Position numbers and translations under genes: made by a program. A stretch of 64,000 bases of DNA from Cladophialophora immunda (taxonomy: Eukaryota; Ascomycota; Eurotiomycetes; Chaetothyriales; Herpotrichiellaceae), in contig NW_015622545.1 of the NCBI RefSeq assembly GCF_000835495.1, positions 1,938,777-2,002,776 on the forward strand. The letters are read 5' to 3'. The notes under the pieces were generated by a model, which saw only the letters and a list, made by a program, of their open reading frames with translations, did no database searches and was not told the DNA's origin. Each line of letters starts with the position of its first letter. Positions within the stretch are counted from its first letter, which is position 1. Positions 41,371 through 51,939 of this stretch are shown here, one piece after another.

Positions 41371-42843
41371 CTTGCGAGTGTTGTGCCGGTATCTTATGCA
41401 ATAAACAGACAACGACCAAACCAGAGGAACCGTGGGAAATATGTAGAGTACAGGTATGAAGAAAGGAAATGCCTGGAGGACCGACGGCTCGAGGATTATT
41501 TACTATTGGTATTAGTTGTCATTAGTGAGCAGACGACCAGGGAGCGCAGAGAACAAGTTGGCCAAATTCCATCGCAGGCAAATTCCCAGGCTGTTCGTTC
41601 CCCGCAGCCAATTGGCAGGCACTTAAATAGCAGCCTCCGCAGCCTCAGCAGCCGCAGGTCCTCGCGGAGCAACACCTCCGTCAATGTCAAACCACCACTC
41701 GCCACCACCAATACCACGCTCCAGCACAGCCCTCTGAAGCCCCCGAGCCCCTTGATCCATCACGTGTTAGATCAGCCGATATCTGAAACATTCCCAACTC
41801 GACTCGGTACCCCATTCCCAAGACCTACACAGTATGCTAAACAGATGAGACACAGGAAGTTGATCTCGAGCCTCCTGCAACCGCCTGCGGACGATTCGCC
41901 TGACCTACTCGTAGAGTTCTACCAGCCGATCCCCTGCCGATCCTGGCCCTCACTGGCGCAGAGAAGTCAACAGTGTGAACACCGGGTGGGCGAAACAGCT
42001 GCGTCGGACTAGCAAACGTGCCTCAGCCCTCAAGATTGACTCTACTACAAGATTTGAACTGGGCGTCCGACAGGGACTCATGAACAATGGACTTCCTGAC
42101 AATGCCAAAAGAGACTCCGCTTGCAGCTGAGCAGGTCCAAGACCTCAACTGCCCATCTGTTCGCCACAGCCCTTAAATCCCCCGAGTCCGTCTTGTCCCT
42201 TATTGTTGCAAAATTGTCAGGAGTGCCACCTTTCCGAGCGCCAACATCAAAAATCCTGGTGTTATGACGGCGCAGATGACCAGCGTGCCTGCAACAATTA
42301 TTGCCATCGCGGGCGGATGATTCTGGAACCGTGTATATGCGCCATAAGTGTTCTTGGGCCAGGAACTTTCAAGAGTCGTGATAGGTACCGCATACTCGAA
42401 GTTACGGCTCGATATCCGACAATCTTGTCCCAAACAACCCATGTCATTAATCAGATTCCTTACTATTAAATGTGCCGCCATACTCTGGATAATAGTTGCT
42501 GATCCTACAGTCAGAAGATGACACTCCTGGCTCCCATACTCTTCTGCTTTGGGCACGACAAAAGAGAGAGATGTCCAGAAACGGATATACCGTGGTCCAA
42601 TGTGATTGAAACGGTGCGCTCATAGCACAGCCGCGCCCCATTGATATGTACGAGCAGCATACCTTTTTGGGAGTAGTGGCTGACTCAGGTCAACCGTCAC
42701 CACCATCTGCAAGGCTGCAAAGAAACCTGCCTTCGCTCCCGGACCGCTACTTCTGCATATCTACTCACTGCATACCTACTCGAGCCTGACTTATGTCGAC
42801 CTAGAAGTTCAGAGAAAGGCAGTACCTCGTATACTCTGTCGGC
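41371..42843. promoter_or_regulatory. Divergent region between ero1 and a Zn2Cys6 gene
   Basis: 1.47 kb between divergent starts. It carries a doubtful minus-strand ORF (42200-42478, listed). No unmistakable UPR element or other regulator site is claimed. Confidence 0.4.
42200..42478 (-). CDS. Possible small membrane protein
   Basis: A 92-codon frame from an internal ATG. The longer frame would start with GTG. Its C-terminus holds one or two hydrophobic stretches (MAIIVAGTLVICAVI, GFLMLALGKVALLTIL) preceded by a polar segment with SSWPKNTYGAYTRFQNHPP. It looks like a small fungal integral membrane protein with a missing 5' exon, but I recognise no family. It lies between ero1 and the Zn2Cys6 gene and could also be noise. 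Confidence 0.3.
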   Translation of the reverse strand, partial: AAHLIVRNLINDMGCLGQDCRISSRNFEYAVPITTLESSWPKNTYGAYTRFQNHPPAMAIIVAGTLVICAVITPGFLMLALGKVALLTILQQ

Positions 42844-44705
42844 ATGGTATATCGTGGAAGACCGAGTCCCAATTGTGAACGTTGCCGGGCAAGGAGACTG
42901 AAGGTAAACTTGATCCTCCTGTGGCAGTTGTTGTCAGTCTGCGCTGCTAGCCATGTTGTCGTGTCGTGGGAGATCTGAATGTCTAATGGGAAGATCTAGT
43001 GTGACCAAGCGACGCCCTCGTGCTCTCAGTGTATTCGTGTGGGTGTCGTATGTGTCGGTTACAGGGATCTCAAATCTCTTGTGATTCGCAATGAGAGCAC
43101 TGAAGTGGCCCGCAAGGCCCAGCTTAAACGAGCCAAAGAGCTGGACCGCGATCCGAAGTCCAGCGCATGCCGTTCCAGATCAGCGCCTACGGCTGGACTA
43201 TTGGTCCCCCTGGTCCAACAACCTTCGATCCCGATGCGCGAGCACGCAATTTGCTTTGCACAGCAGAGTTATCTGGACACGTGGCTATGGCCGTCAACAT
43301 TAGACTTGGACATCGCGGCCAATGCTGCTGCATCATCTTCAGTTACCGCCCTTGGACTTGCTATTCTAGCCAACACCAAATTGAGTCCACCTCTGATGAT
43401 GGCGGCTCGGGAGGAGTATACGGCGGCTTTGCGATCGACAAACATAGCACTCCAAGACCCATTATTGTCTAAATCAGACCTCACTTTGATGGCTGTCATG
43501 TTTCTGGGAATGTTTGAGGTAGATCCCACTCTGTTTGCATGCAATCCGGTTAATTCCTGATGGCTGACTTCGATGCAGGTGGTCACATGTACTGGACTAA
43601 ATTCAATACTCCAGTGGAGAAAACACATCGACGGCGCAGTCAAGCTACTTGAGTGGCGGGGAGCAGAACAATTGAGAAGCCGTCGGGGCTTGCACCTATT
43701 CAGACAGATGCGCGCCCAGATAGTGAGTCCCAGACCGCCGTGACCTTTTTATTGTATACATCGCCACTAACTGCTCAGTTGATACATAATATCTTTGGAG
43801 AGAGCCCTACATCTCCTGTCCTGAGACAACTATCACAGCAAGCATGTGCTCTCGAGGATGGCCTCTCCCGATTCGGCGACCATTTGGCCAATATCAACAT
43901 ACAGTTGACCAAACTGTGCGCGGATATGAAGCAAGGAACTATGACCGACCCCAGAGCGATCATTAGAGCGGCCTTAGCACTGGATGCGGAGCTCGCCTCT
44001 TGGGCCGTGGGTATGCCCTCGTCGTTGATGTATACTAAATTCTTCACCACAGGCAGATGGGGGACGACCACGACATATGGACCATACACATCCCACTACT
44101 ATGTCTACCAGGATCTCTTCGCTAGTAACCTGTGGGGCAACTGGCGAGGTGCGCGATTTGTCATCCACGAAATCATCATGCAACATCTCGACTATTTGCA
44201 AAAGGAGCAGCATGCCCGCAACCTCGCCGACAACTCCCGCAACCATGTCAAGGTTGCACGGCACAGTGAAATCATCCTCAGAGATTTGACGGCCGACATC
44301 TGCGCTAGCGTACCGTACCACTTCGCCGTCGCCAACGAATGGACGGCAGCTGATGGAATCAGTCGCGAGAACAAGGTTCTAGCTGCTGGCTACAGCCTTT
44401 TGTGGCCTCTGTTTCTGGTTGCTTGCTGCCGCTTCTCCACCCCGGATCTCAAGCGCTGGATTATCTTGTCTCTCGACAAAATCGGACACGAGATGGGCAT
44501 CAGCCAGGCACTGGCGATAACCCAGCTGTTGCTCCGAGGAATGGGACCTCGCACTTGGAACCAGCCGGAGTCGGAGGTGGCGGGTGTCCTTACGGCGTCA
44601 GAGGCTGATCCGGACATCTTGTCGGGCTCCATCATCCGACAGGAGAATAACGCAGAATTGGACAAGCCGCGAATAATCTGCTGGGACACCGGAACTGGAC
44701 TCTGA
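42844..44705 (+). CDS. Zn(II)2Cys6 fungal-type transcription factor
   Basis: Binuclear-cluster regulator, 549 aa after joining four exons: 42844-42903, 43000-43518, 43579-43722 and 43779-44705. All junctions are GT-AG and keep phase. The cluster is split by intron 1: NCERCRARRLK then CDQATPSCSQCIRVGVVC, giving the six spaced cysteines. A short linker (STEVARKAQLKRAKEL) follows. The remaining 450 residues are the helical 'fungal-specific transcription factor' region seen in many such proteins (for example WLWPSTLDLDIAANAAA and HIDGAVKLLEWRGAEQL). The first exon encodes only 20 residues, so models starting at the internal Met at 43039 would drop half of the zinc cluster. It is not NirA-like in its cluster, so I do not link it to the nitrate genes nearby. 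Target genes unknown. Confidence 0.93.
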
Positions 44706-44871
44706 TTGCCCACTAGCGAAATGCTAGCCGGCTGCAAGGGTGGTCAACCCGTTGTGTAACACGACATTGTTCAAGCCGGGAAGACACTAGACTCGAAGGA
44801 TCTTGCGAGGTAAAACCTGATTAACAGAGCAAATGGCCTGCGAGGCGGCGTCCAGCAGCGGTGAACGGGTT

Positions 44872-46322
44872 CTATACCTCTGGTTCGTCGTCGGCTTCTC
44901 CCCCGTCCGGATCGAGCAGTCGAAGCTGAACTTCGGAGGTGTCCTTGGATTCGTCTGCCTTTCTCTTGAGGATCCACGCCTTCAGTCGTGGGCGAACTCG
45001 CCGGAACGTGAAAACGCACAGAACAACCGCCACGGCCAAAACAAGCAAAAGCGAGATGACGACCACCCAAGGGTTGATGCCCTTCAAGCAGCACCCGTAC
45101 ATGGCCATGTACCAATGCACCAGCGTCTTCATGAGGATCGGCTTCTCCTTCCCGTCAGGCATCAGCCCTTTTCTCACCAGGTGCTTGAACTTGGGCCCGT
45201 TTGGCCCGTTGTTGTACTTCTTGAGCCCGAAGTACGGGACGGTCTCCTGGCGAGGGTCCGAGTCGGGATACTGTTTGTCGCCCCAGTGCCCGTTGAAGTC
45301 CAGCCAGTCGGTTGGGTCTGTTGCGCCCGGGTCTGCCGCGGCGAAGGTCTCTGTTTGAGGGTCGTAGTGGTAGAAGTAGGCCAGCTTGACGGGATCCCAC
45401 ATCCGGCCCTTGTCTGCGATGTCGATGAGCGCTTCGTCGTGGACATGGCTTCCCGCCGAGGGGTAGTTAGCGTGCGACCCGCGGGCGCTGAAGACGACCG
45501 GTCTCTCTCCTTGCTTGGACAGGCACGCCCCGTCTTCCCAAGCGCAAGCCTCGCCGCTGGTGTGATGGCTGAAGTAGACGCCCGTCGGCTTCCCGTCCTC
45601 GAACCGGACCATGTTGTGCTCCCAGTCCCCCAAGTGATTCCCATAGTGATCGCCGGGCTTGCTGTCCGGGAACAGCTTGTTCAGCGGCGGCACGACCTGC
45701 AGAATGTCCGCCCCTTCGTTCCACGAGTAGAAGTAGAAATAGAAGGCGTCCAACCTCACGGGCTCCTGCTGGTCGACATCCGCACCCTTCTTCTTCTCCA
45801 CCACGACGACCGCACACGCCGTGGAGTTGTGGAGAGATCCCGTCGCGTCGGGCACCTCGCCGAAAACCCAGGCCGGGAAGGCGGCCACGTCGTCGACGGC
45901 CGTCAAGAAGACGTCGGTCCCGTCCTTGCCGCCGTGTCTGTTCAACAGCGACAGAGTCTCGAGATTGGCCAGCGGCATCGCCTCGGTGATGGGCTCCGAG
46001 CCGATCCTCGGACTTGTGTGCAACACATGCGTCAGGATGTCACTTGGCATGTACGGGTCGTCGGAATGAAGCCAGACGATCGGGGCTGTGGCGGAGCGGG
46101 AGAGAGTCAGCACATTGCTCCAGCTGGCTTCACTTCAATCTCGCAGGCCCCAACAGAGCTTGTAGCCAGCAAGCTAAATTGCCCGAGTCGCGGGCCTTGG
46201 CCTTTCTACTTACCGTGGTCGATTACATATTGCGGGATCGTATAGGCGTAGGCCGAGACGAGCCGGAGCAGCAAGCAGAATATCAGGTGGTCATGTCGGC
46301 GTGAGCCCAGTGCCCCGCTCAT
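44872..46322 (-). CDS. VPS62-like vacuolar sorting protein (DUF946 family)
   Basis: Two exons: 46322-46214 and 46085-44872 joined over a 128-nt GT-AG intron, 440 aa. The first exon starts MSGALGSRRHDHLIFCLLLR, whose hydrophobic part (LIFCLLLRLVSAYA) suggests a signal sequence or anchor, and ends IPQYVIDH. Splicing restores the family hallmark DHAPIVWLHSDDPYMPSD. Internal motifs include DAFYFYFYSWNEG (about 165-180), GNHLGDWEHNMVRF (about 205-218), HGSH-like ARGSHANYPSAG and a distal YHYDPQ block. A transmembrane helix near residues 371-395 (VVVISLLLVLAVAVVLCVF) is followed by a basic cytosolic tail. Yeast Vps62/Tda6 relatives have been tied to vacuolar protein sorting, but their biochemistry is not known. 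The intron explains why the long frame lacks the hydrophobic start. Confidence 0.9.
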
Positions 46323-46749
46323 AACGAAGCCGCCTCCCTCGCTCGCTCGCCGCTGACTTGTTGCTCGGAGACACAGTTTGCAGCAGAGGCACTGGCGTAT
46401 TGCTTCTCAGTGATCCAACAGAAGAGAGAGAGAATGAGGAATGACGAGGAAGGCAACAAAATGCAGCAGGTGTCAGCATCGACTTGGACAATGCGAAACG
46501 CGCTAGTAGCCGACAAGTACCGAAGAGCCTTCGACGTGATTGGCTGGTTGGACTCAGCCTTGCGCGGTTTTTGTTCACTTAGGTAACTCGCTACATACCC
46601 AGCATTGACGATTCACGGTTTCCTCATGGTCGCATCGATCGTGCACTTCTAGCGCTGAATCAGTGAGGGAGAAACAGCAAGACAGCAGTGGTACCGAAAC
46701 ATGGATCTATTCGCACCGTCTATTGCTCTATTACTAACGAGCAACTCAG
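46323..46749. other. Intergenic, 3' flank of niiA and promoter side of VPS62-like gene
   Basis: 427 bp. No gene or distinctive motif. A direct repeat of GCTC units occurs near 46335-46350. Confidence 0.45.
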
Positions 46750-49700
46750 TTACCAGTCAATCCTCCGCTGCGCCGCCACCCGGATTTCTCGCCCGGCTCG
46801 AACGTTTCCCGTTCCAGGCATGGCGCCCACGGTCTTTTGCGGCCGCAGACCTTTGTTGTACCCGAGCTTCTTGTCAAGACTGGCAAACGGATTGGGTGCC
46901 TCGTCCTGCTTCACGGTCCACTTGCTCGTTCCCAGCACATTGTCCATCTCTTGCACGGGTGGCAGCTTGAGGTACACCCAACCGTCCTCCCGCTCCTCAG
47001 CTGGGAACGTGGCAATGGACATGCTGGCGTCGTTGGAGCACGAGCCGGCGCCGGCATCCTTCTTGTCAAACTCGATTTCACCGTTCAGCTGGAAGTTCCG
47101 CTTGTGGTAGGGGCAGCTGACGTAGAATTTGCTGTCCTTGCAGTCGGGCGAGGTGACTTCGCCCACGAGGCCGTCGGAGAGGCCAAACGTGCGGCGGTGA
47201 GGGCACATTTGCTGACTGGCGTAGTACTTGCCCTTCAGTTTGAAGACCGCGAGTTGCGTGTCGCCGCGTATGACGGTCTGTGACGAGCCCGTGTCCAGGT
47301 CTTGGAACTTGCTCGCTTCGACGATGGGTTGCCATGTCAGGCTGGTCCACCGAGTCCCCTTGAAGTCTTCGTGCACTGAATCCTTCGCCCAGTACGCGGG
47401 TCTGAATTGGCCTCGCTCCTCGACCTTTTCCACCGCAGGCTCTCTGTTATCTGCCGTGTTTGCGAATTGCTGGAACGCCTTGCGCTTCTCGGGGTCGTTC
47501 AGCACCTCGGTCCACTCGCAGAAGAAGGTGCCGACAAGCTCTTGCATTTGCTTCTCAAGCTCCGCGCAGATACCGAGCTTGTCCTCTAAAACGACCTCGC
47601 GCAGATACTGGATGCCACCGGGCAGGTTTTCTACCCATCTAGCCGTTCTCTGCAGCTTATCGGCTGTTCGGATGTAGAACATCAAGTATCGGTCAAGGAT
47701 GGGGATGACATCGTCGGGAGGCACATCTTTGGCCAGGATTTCCGAGTGTCTCGGCGTCGCTCCGCCATTACCGCCGACGAAGATGTTGAACCCTTTCTCC
47801 GTGGCAATGCAGCCGAAATCTTTGTTCTGGGCTTCGGCACATTCGCGGACGCATCCGGAGACACCTCCTTTTATCTTGTGTGGAGCTCGAATAGACTTGT
47901 ACCTTTCTTCGAGCCGGATGGCGAGGCCAACAGAGTCTCCGATGCCGAAGCGGCACCACGTCGTACCCACACAGGACTTGACAGTGCGTAGAGATTTGGC
48001 ATAGGCATGGCCTGATTCGAGTCCTCCGGCCACCAGCTCCGACCAGATGTCAAGCAGATCCTGCTTCTTTGCACCGAACATGTCAATGCGTTGGCCACCA
48101 GTGATCTTAGTATAGAGGCCGTACTTCTTCGCAACTTGGCCAATGACGATGAGCTTATCGGGACTGATCTCGCCACCAGCCACGCGGGGAATGACAGAGA
48201 ATGTACCGTTGCGCTGAATGTTTCCGAGGTACCTGTCGTTCGTGTCCTGGAGTCCATGGAGTGGCCTTTCCATAACGTGCTTATTGAACATGCCGGAGAG
48301 AATCGACGCAACGGCGGGCTTGCAGACTTCACATCCGAGACTGTTGGGATCGGTGCCGCTGTCTCTCATGACCGCGCCGAAGTCTTTCAATTTCTTGACG
48401 TAAACAATGTTGTAGAGGTCAGCTCGCGAGTATTTGAAGTGAGGACAAAGATGGTTCAACACTTCTTGACCCATCTCCTTCATCGTCTTGTTGAATATAG
48501 ACTGAACCAGAGGCATACAACCACCACAACCCGTGCCGGCCTTGGTGCACGACTTAACGTCGCCAATCGATTTGCAGGAACCGTCCTTGACCACACTGGC
48601 GACGTCGCCTTTGGTCACGTTGTGGCAAGAGCAGATTTGTGTGTCGTCGGCCAGGTCGTCGGCGTTCTCTTCACCGTCCTTTGATGCGCCGATGATGAAT
48701 TGAGATGGAGGCACTTCCAGTTGCTTCTTGTTCTTGACCATAGGCACCAATTTGACATAATCTCTTGTGTCGCCGATCATCATCCCTCCCAGCAGATACT
48801 TGCCGTCCAAGGTGAACAGATATTTCTTGTACACGGCTGCAAAGGGATCTCTGTAGGTGAGAGCTTTGACGGCTGGGGGCGGTGGGCCCTCAGTGAGATT
48901 CTTGACTTTGTCTTGACCTTCGGTACCTTTCCTCTCTTCCCGCTTGACGTGCCTTTTGGGAAGGTCCTTTGGTCCATCTCTGTCCGCGAAGAAATCTCCG
49001 AAACTGGCAACTTCTACGCCCAGCAGCTTCAATTTCGTGCTCAAATCTGGTCGTTTGAATGTCCGAGGGCTGTGGACCTTGGCTTGGGTTAGATTGAATG
49101 ACAGAACATCGGCTTGCTCAACGCCTGGTGCAATAAGACCAAACGTCTGGTTCTCCCAACTTGCACATTCGCCGATGGCGTAGATGCTAGGGTCGCTTGT
49201 CCTGAGGTCGTTATCGATTACGACACCTCCCCCTCGATCGGCGCATTTCAGTCCCGCTGCCCTGGCTAACTCATCCCTTGCTTTGATGCCAATTGCAAAC
49301 ATGATGCAAGAGCACTCCATCTCCTCACCATCCTCGAAGACGAGACCCCTCACAGCGTTGTCTTCATTGGTCAAGATTTTTCCAACCCTCTTGCTAAGCA
49401 TGACGTCGAGTCCGAGGCTGCGGACAAGCTCGACGACCATACCACCAGCGTCTCCGTCTAGCTGCCGCGACAGCACCCATCTGTTTCTTTCAATGAGTTT
49501 GACCTGCTTGAATTCCTCCAGATCCATCATGGCTTTTGCCGCTTCAAGGCCGAGAAGCCCGCCACCCACAACGCATCCTGTCGTGCCCTTGACGGTTGCA
49601 GAGAATGCGATGAGTTTCTGGAGATCCTCAATAGTTCTGTACACGAATACTCCCTTGGCATCATGGCCGGGAGTATGTCGGGGGAGGACGGCGTCGGACC

Positions 49701-50209
49701 CTGTGGCCAGCACTAAAATGTCGTAATGTATGGTGTCGCCCTGAGCCGTTACGACAACTTTCTCCGCCGGCTTGATTTCGGTGACCAGAGTATTCAAGTG
49801 GTAGCTGAAAGAGTCTGGTGCATGGCCTTTATACCAGGATTCCGGGTTGAGGTAAAGCGACTCGACTTGCCTGTGCTGAAAGAAGCTTGTCAATCCGACG
49901 CGGTTGTATGCGAGATGAGGCTCTTCGCCGATAACCACAACGTCGTATTCTCTCCTCTTAGCATCAAGTTTCAGCAGCTTCTCCCTGTCGAGCTCCTATC
50001 AGCTGAGTGCTCTCGTTTGGTTCCAGTTCGGTCACATTGTGAACGAAGATGGTGAAGGAGACTTACACAAAAGCTATACCGACCATTCCCAAGCCAACAA
50101 CCACCACCTTCTTCCTTTGACCTGATGCCGGCTTTATGTCACCATTGGCTTCCACGCCCTCCGGAATACGGCTGATGGCCATACCCGGCGACGATGTTGA
50201 CCATGACAT
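46750..50209 (-). CDS. niiA: Assimilatory nitrite reductase [NAD(P)H]
   Basis: Reduces nitrite to ammonium with six electrons from NAD(P)H, in the cytosol. Two exons, 50209-50067 and 49984-46750, across an 82-nt intron; 1125 aa. Exon 1 encodes [18 protein letters not shown] and the first strand of the FAD fold ([15 protein letters not shown]). The intron leaves a split Val codon and joins to [19 protein letters not shown], matching the family. Order thereafter: FAD/NAD(P)H domain with [15 protein letters not shown], a [2Fe-2S] BFD-type segment ([11 protein letters not shown] ... CGGC), siroheme/[4Fe-4S] hemoprotein domain with CVGTTWC (CX5C) and CVREC (CX3C), and a C-terminal Rieske-like domain (MCPHRR, SCPYHK). 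All cofactor ligands are present. Transcribed in tandem after niaD; regulation by GATA factors and NirA is expected from upstream sites. Confidence 0.97.
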
Positions 50210-50488
50210 GCTGTCGGCCCTCTTCAGCCTCGCCTGCCGATATTTGTTGGATCACTCTGTTGGGCGCACTAATGTCGATACATTAGAAGGGCAGGATCGA
50301 TCTGCCTCGAGTAAGAATATCACACCGAAAGCTGGAAGGGGATCAGAAAAAAAAAGAAGGGAAACTTGTCACTGGCCGCCTGGAACTCTGCAGACGCTGT
50401 GCAAACCGGTGACGCCACTCACGCAAGCCATGATTTCCGCGGGGATGTAGCATAAAACACAGTCAACCAACGAGGGGAAGGATTTCGC

Positions 50489-50861
50489 CTATCAGCGAGG
50501 TTCAGCGCTGCGGGTGCAGGCTATGACTGCCCCAACCCATCGGGGATATTCTGCAGAGCCAATGGCGGATATCGCATTGTCATTTTCTATCGTCATTGCA
50601 GTCGTCTGGGAAAGTCCAGACAGAGGGGCCGCGATCGTGCAAGATATTGAAGATCACTTTCTCCACGGTCTCTGGAGATTCGACGGTTGTGGAGCGGAGA
50701 GATAAGAGCCCAGGCTCGAGTGGGAGAAGGACGAGTCTTGAGTGGCCGTGAGACGTTGCGATAACATGTTCGCTAGCGCATCTCGAGGATCTACTAGCGC
50801 CGTCACGTTCTGTCACAAACTGCAATAATAGCGTATTTGACGAGCGTCACGGGATTGATAG
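50489..50861. promoter_or_regulatory. Cluster of GATA-factor (AreA-type) sites upstream of niiA
   Basis: Five matches to HGATAR in 370 bp: 50489-50494 (minus), 50587-50592 (minus), 50700-50705, 50759-50764 and 50856-50861. AreA/NIT2 activators use such sites, usually clustered, when preferred nitrogen is absent. The density upstream of a nitrite reductase supports function; single matches arise by chance. Confidence 0.6.
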
Positions 50862-50893
50862 TGTCACGTGATACGATTATTGCGCACCTGCTT

Positions 50894-50901
50894 CTCCGTG
50901 G
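50894..50901 (+). promoter_or_regulatory. NirA-type site CTCCGTGG
   Basis: An exact match to the CTCCGHGG consensus of the nitrate-specific activator NirA, about 690 bp upstream of the niiA start and beside the GATA cluster, as seen in other fungal nitrate promoters. An 8-mer, so chance cannot be dismissed. Confidence 0.6.
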
Positions 50902-51247
50902 CCGGCGCGCTCACTCTCCAACTTCCCTGCGGTAATGCGCACACCGATCTAGAATGATTTTCAAGCTCTAGGTCTGTAGGACTGGTTCCTTCAGTTCTAC
51001 GTCGGGCGGCAATGGCAGAATCGACAAATGTGCCAAAGGATCTGCACACGGATTAAGAGACGTGTCCTTGTACCGTCTCCTTGACCGCGCGCTTCTCGAG
51101 TCTGAACTCTGGCCTCCTCTCCGAACTATCACTCATGAAGGACACCTTTGCCCTTGTGGCAGCTTTTCCTTACTGTCCGCACGTCTTCCTCTCCCACCTA
51201 CTCAATACATCTGCCGCGGCCGTTACATCGAGTTGCGCTCAAGCAAG

Positions 51248-51404
51248 ATGAGCCCTACACCTGTGCTTTGGACTGATGTTCCCTCTTTCGATCCGCCTTC
51301 CTCAACAACGATTGATAGCAAAGCCCGTCCCTGGAGGGATTGAAGAGGAGGAGTATGACATGCGCATCAAATTACAGAGGCTGCATCTGAATCGAAGCGT
51401 CTGA
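51248..51404 (+). pseudogene. Small coding-like remnant with a frame change
   Basis: The frame from ATG 51248 (MSPTPVLWTDVPSFDPPSS) continues plausibly only after a one-base shift near 51302: RLIAKPVPGGIEEEEYDMR, then IKLQRLHLNRSV and a TGA at 51402-51404. The second part has strong protein-like composition. It may be a decayed small gene, or the end of a spliced gene whose 5' exon I cannot place. Neither half matches a family I recognise. Confidence 0.3.
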
Positions 51405-51939
51405 CCACAAAGATGATAAACCCGATGTTGTGGAACTGTTGCGCGCCGCTTGTCGTTGGGTGAGCGCCGGCAGTGCCGGGTCCCAGACACGTCTAAGTGG
51501 TTGTGTGCCGATTCTAGCGCTTGTATCCCAATTATTGTTGTCAATTGGCGAGCGAAGCGAATCTCACTCAGATGCCTGTTCCCACGAAGGCTCGCAGGTT
51601 TTCATGGGTCCGACATGGAGTCTGTACTTTCGCCTGGGTATAACTCTATCTATCAATATTTATCTATGGGTGCGACCTCTCCAGTCTGTTGCCAGAGAAT
51701 GGCGCGAGGATGTTCAGCTGAAGACCTCATGTAAGGTCACGCCTGAAAGGTCTTCGCTTTGTCTCCAGCTTCACCGAGCCGTATGACATCAGGGTCTTTT
51801 TTTTTTGCGTTAACTCATATATCGTGCTTATACGTCAAATCTTGTCACTGGTCAGCAGCAATTTCAAATATATACAGCTGGCCCTATCATCCCTAACCCC
51901 AGCTTGCGCCATGATGCCCCGTCGCTGGCAATGCAATTT

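Larger units (their letters stand above)
50210..51939. promoter_or_regulatory. niaD-niiA intergenic region, niiA promoter
   Basis: 1.73 kb between niaD's stop and niiA's start, both transcribed leftward. It holds HGATAR-type GATA elements and one exact NirA-type site, listed below, consistent with nitrogen-repression release and nitrate induction. A T-run near 51799-51808 lies just upstream of niaD's 3' end. A frame-broken coding-like remnant is listed at 51248-51404. Confidence 0.7.

Noticed and set aside
42844..44705. Zn2Cys6 gene as the nitrate regulator NirA
   Set aside because: Its zinc cluster and N-terminus differ from NirA, and it is closer to ero1 and the VPS62-like gene than to the nitrate genes.
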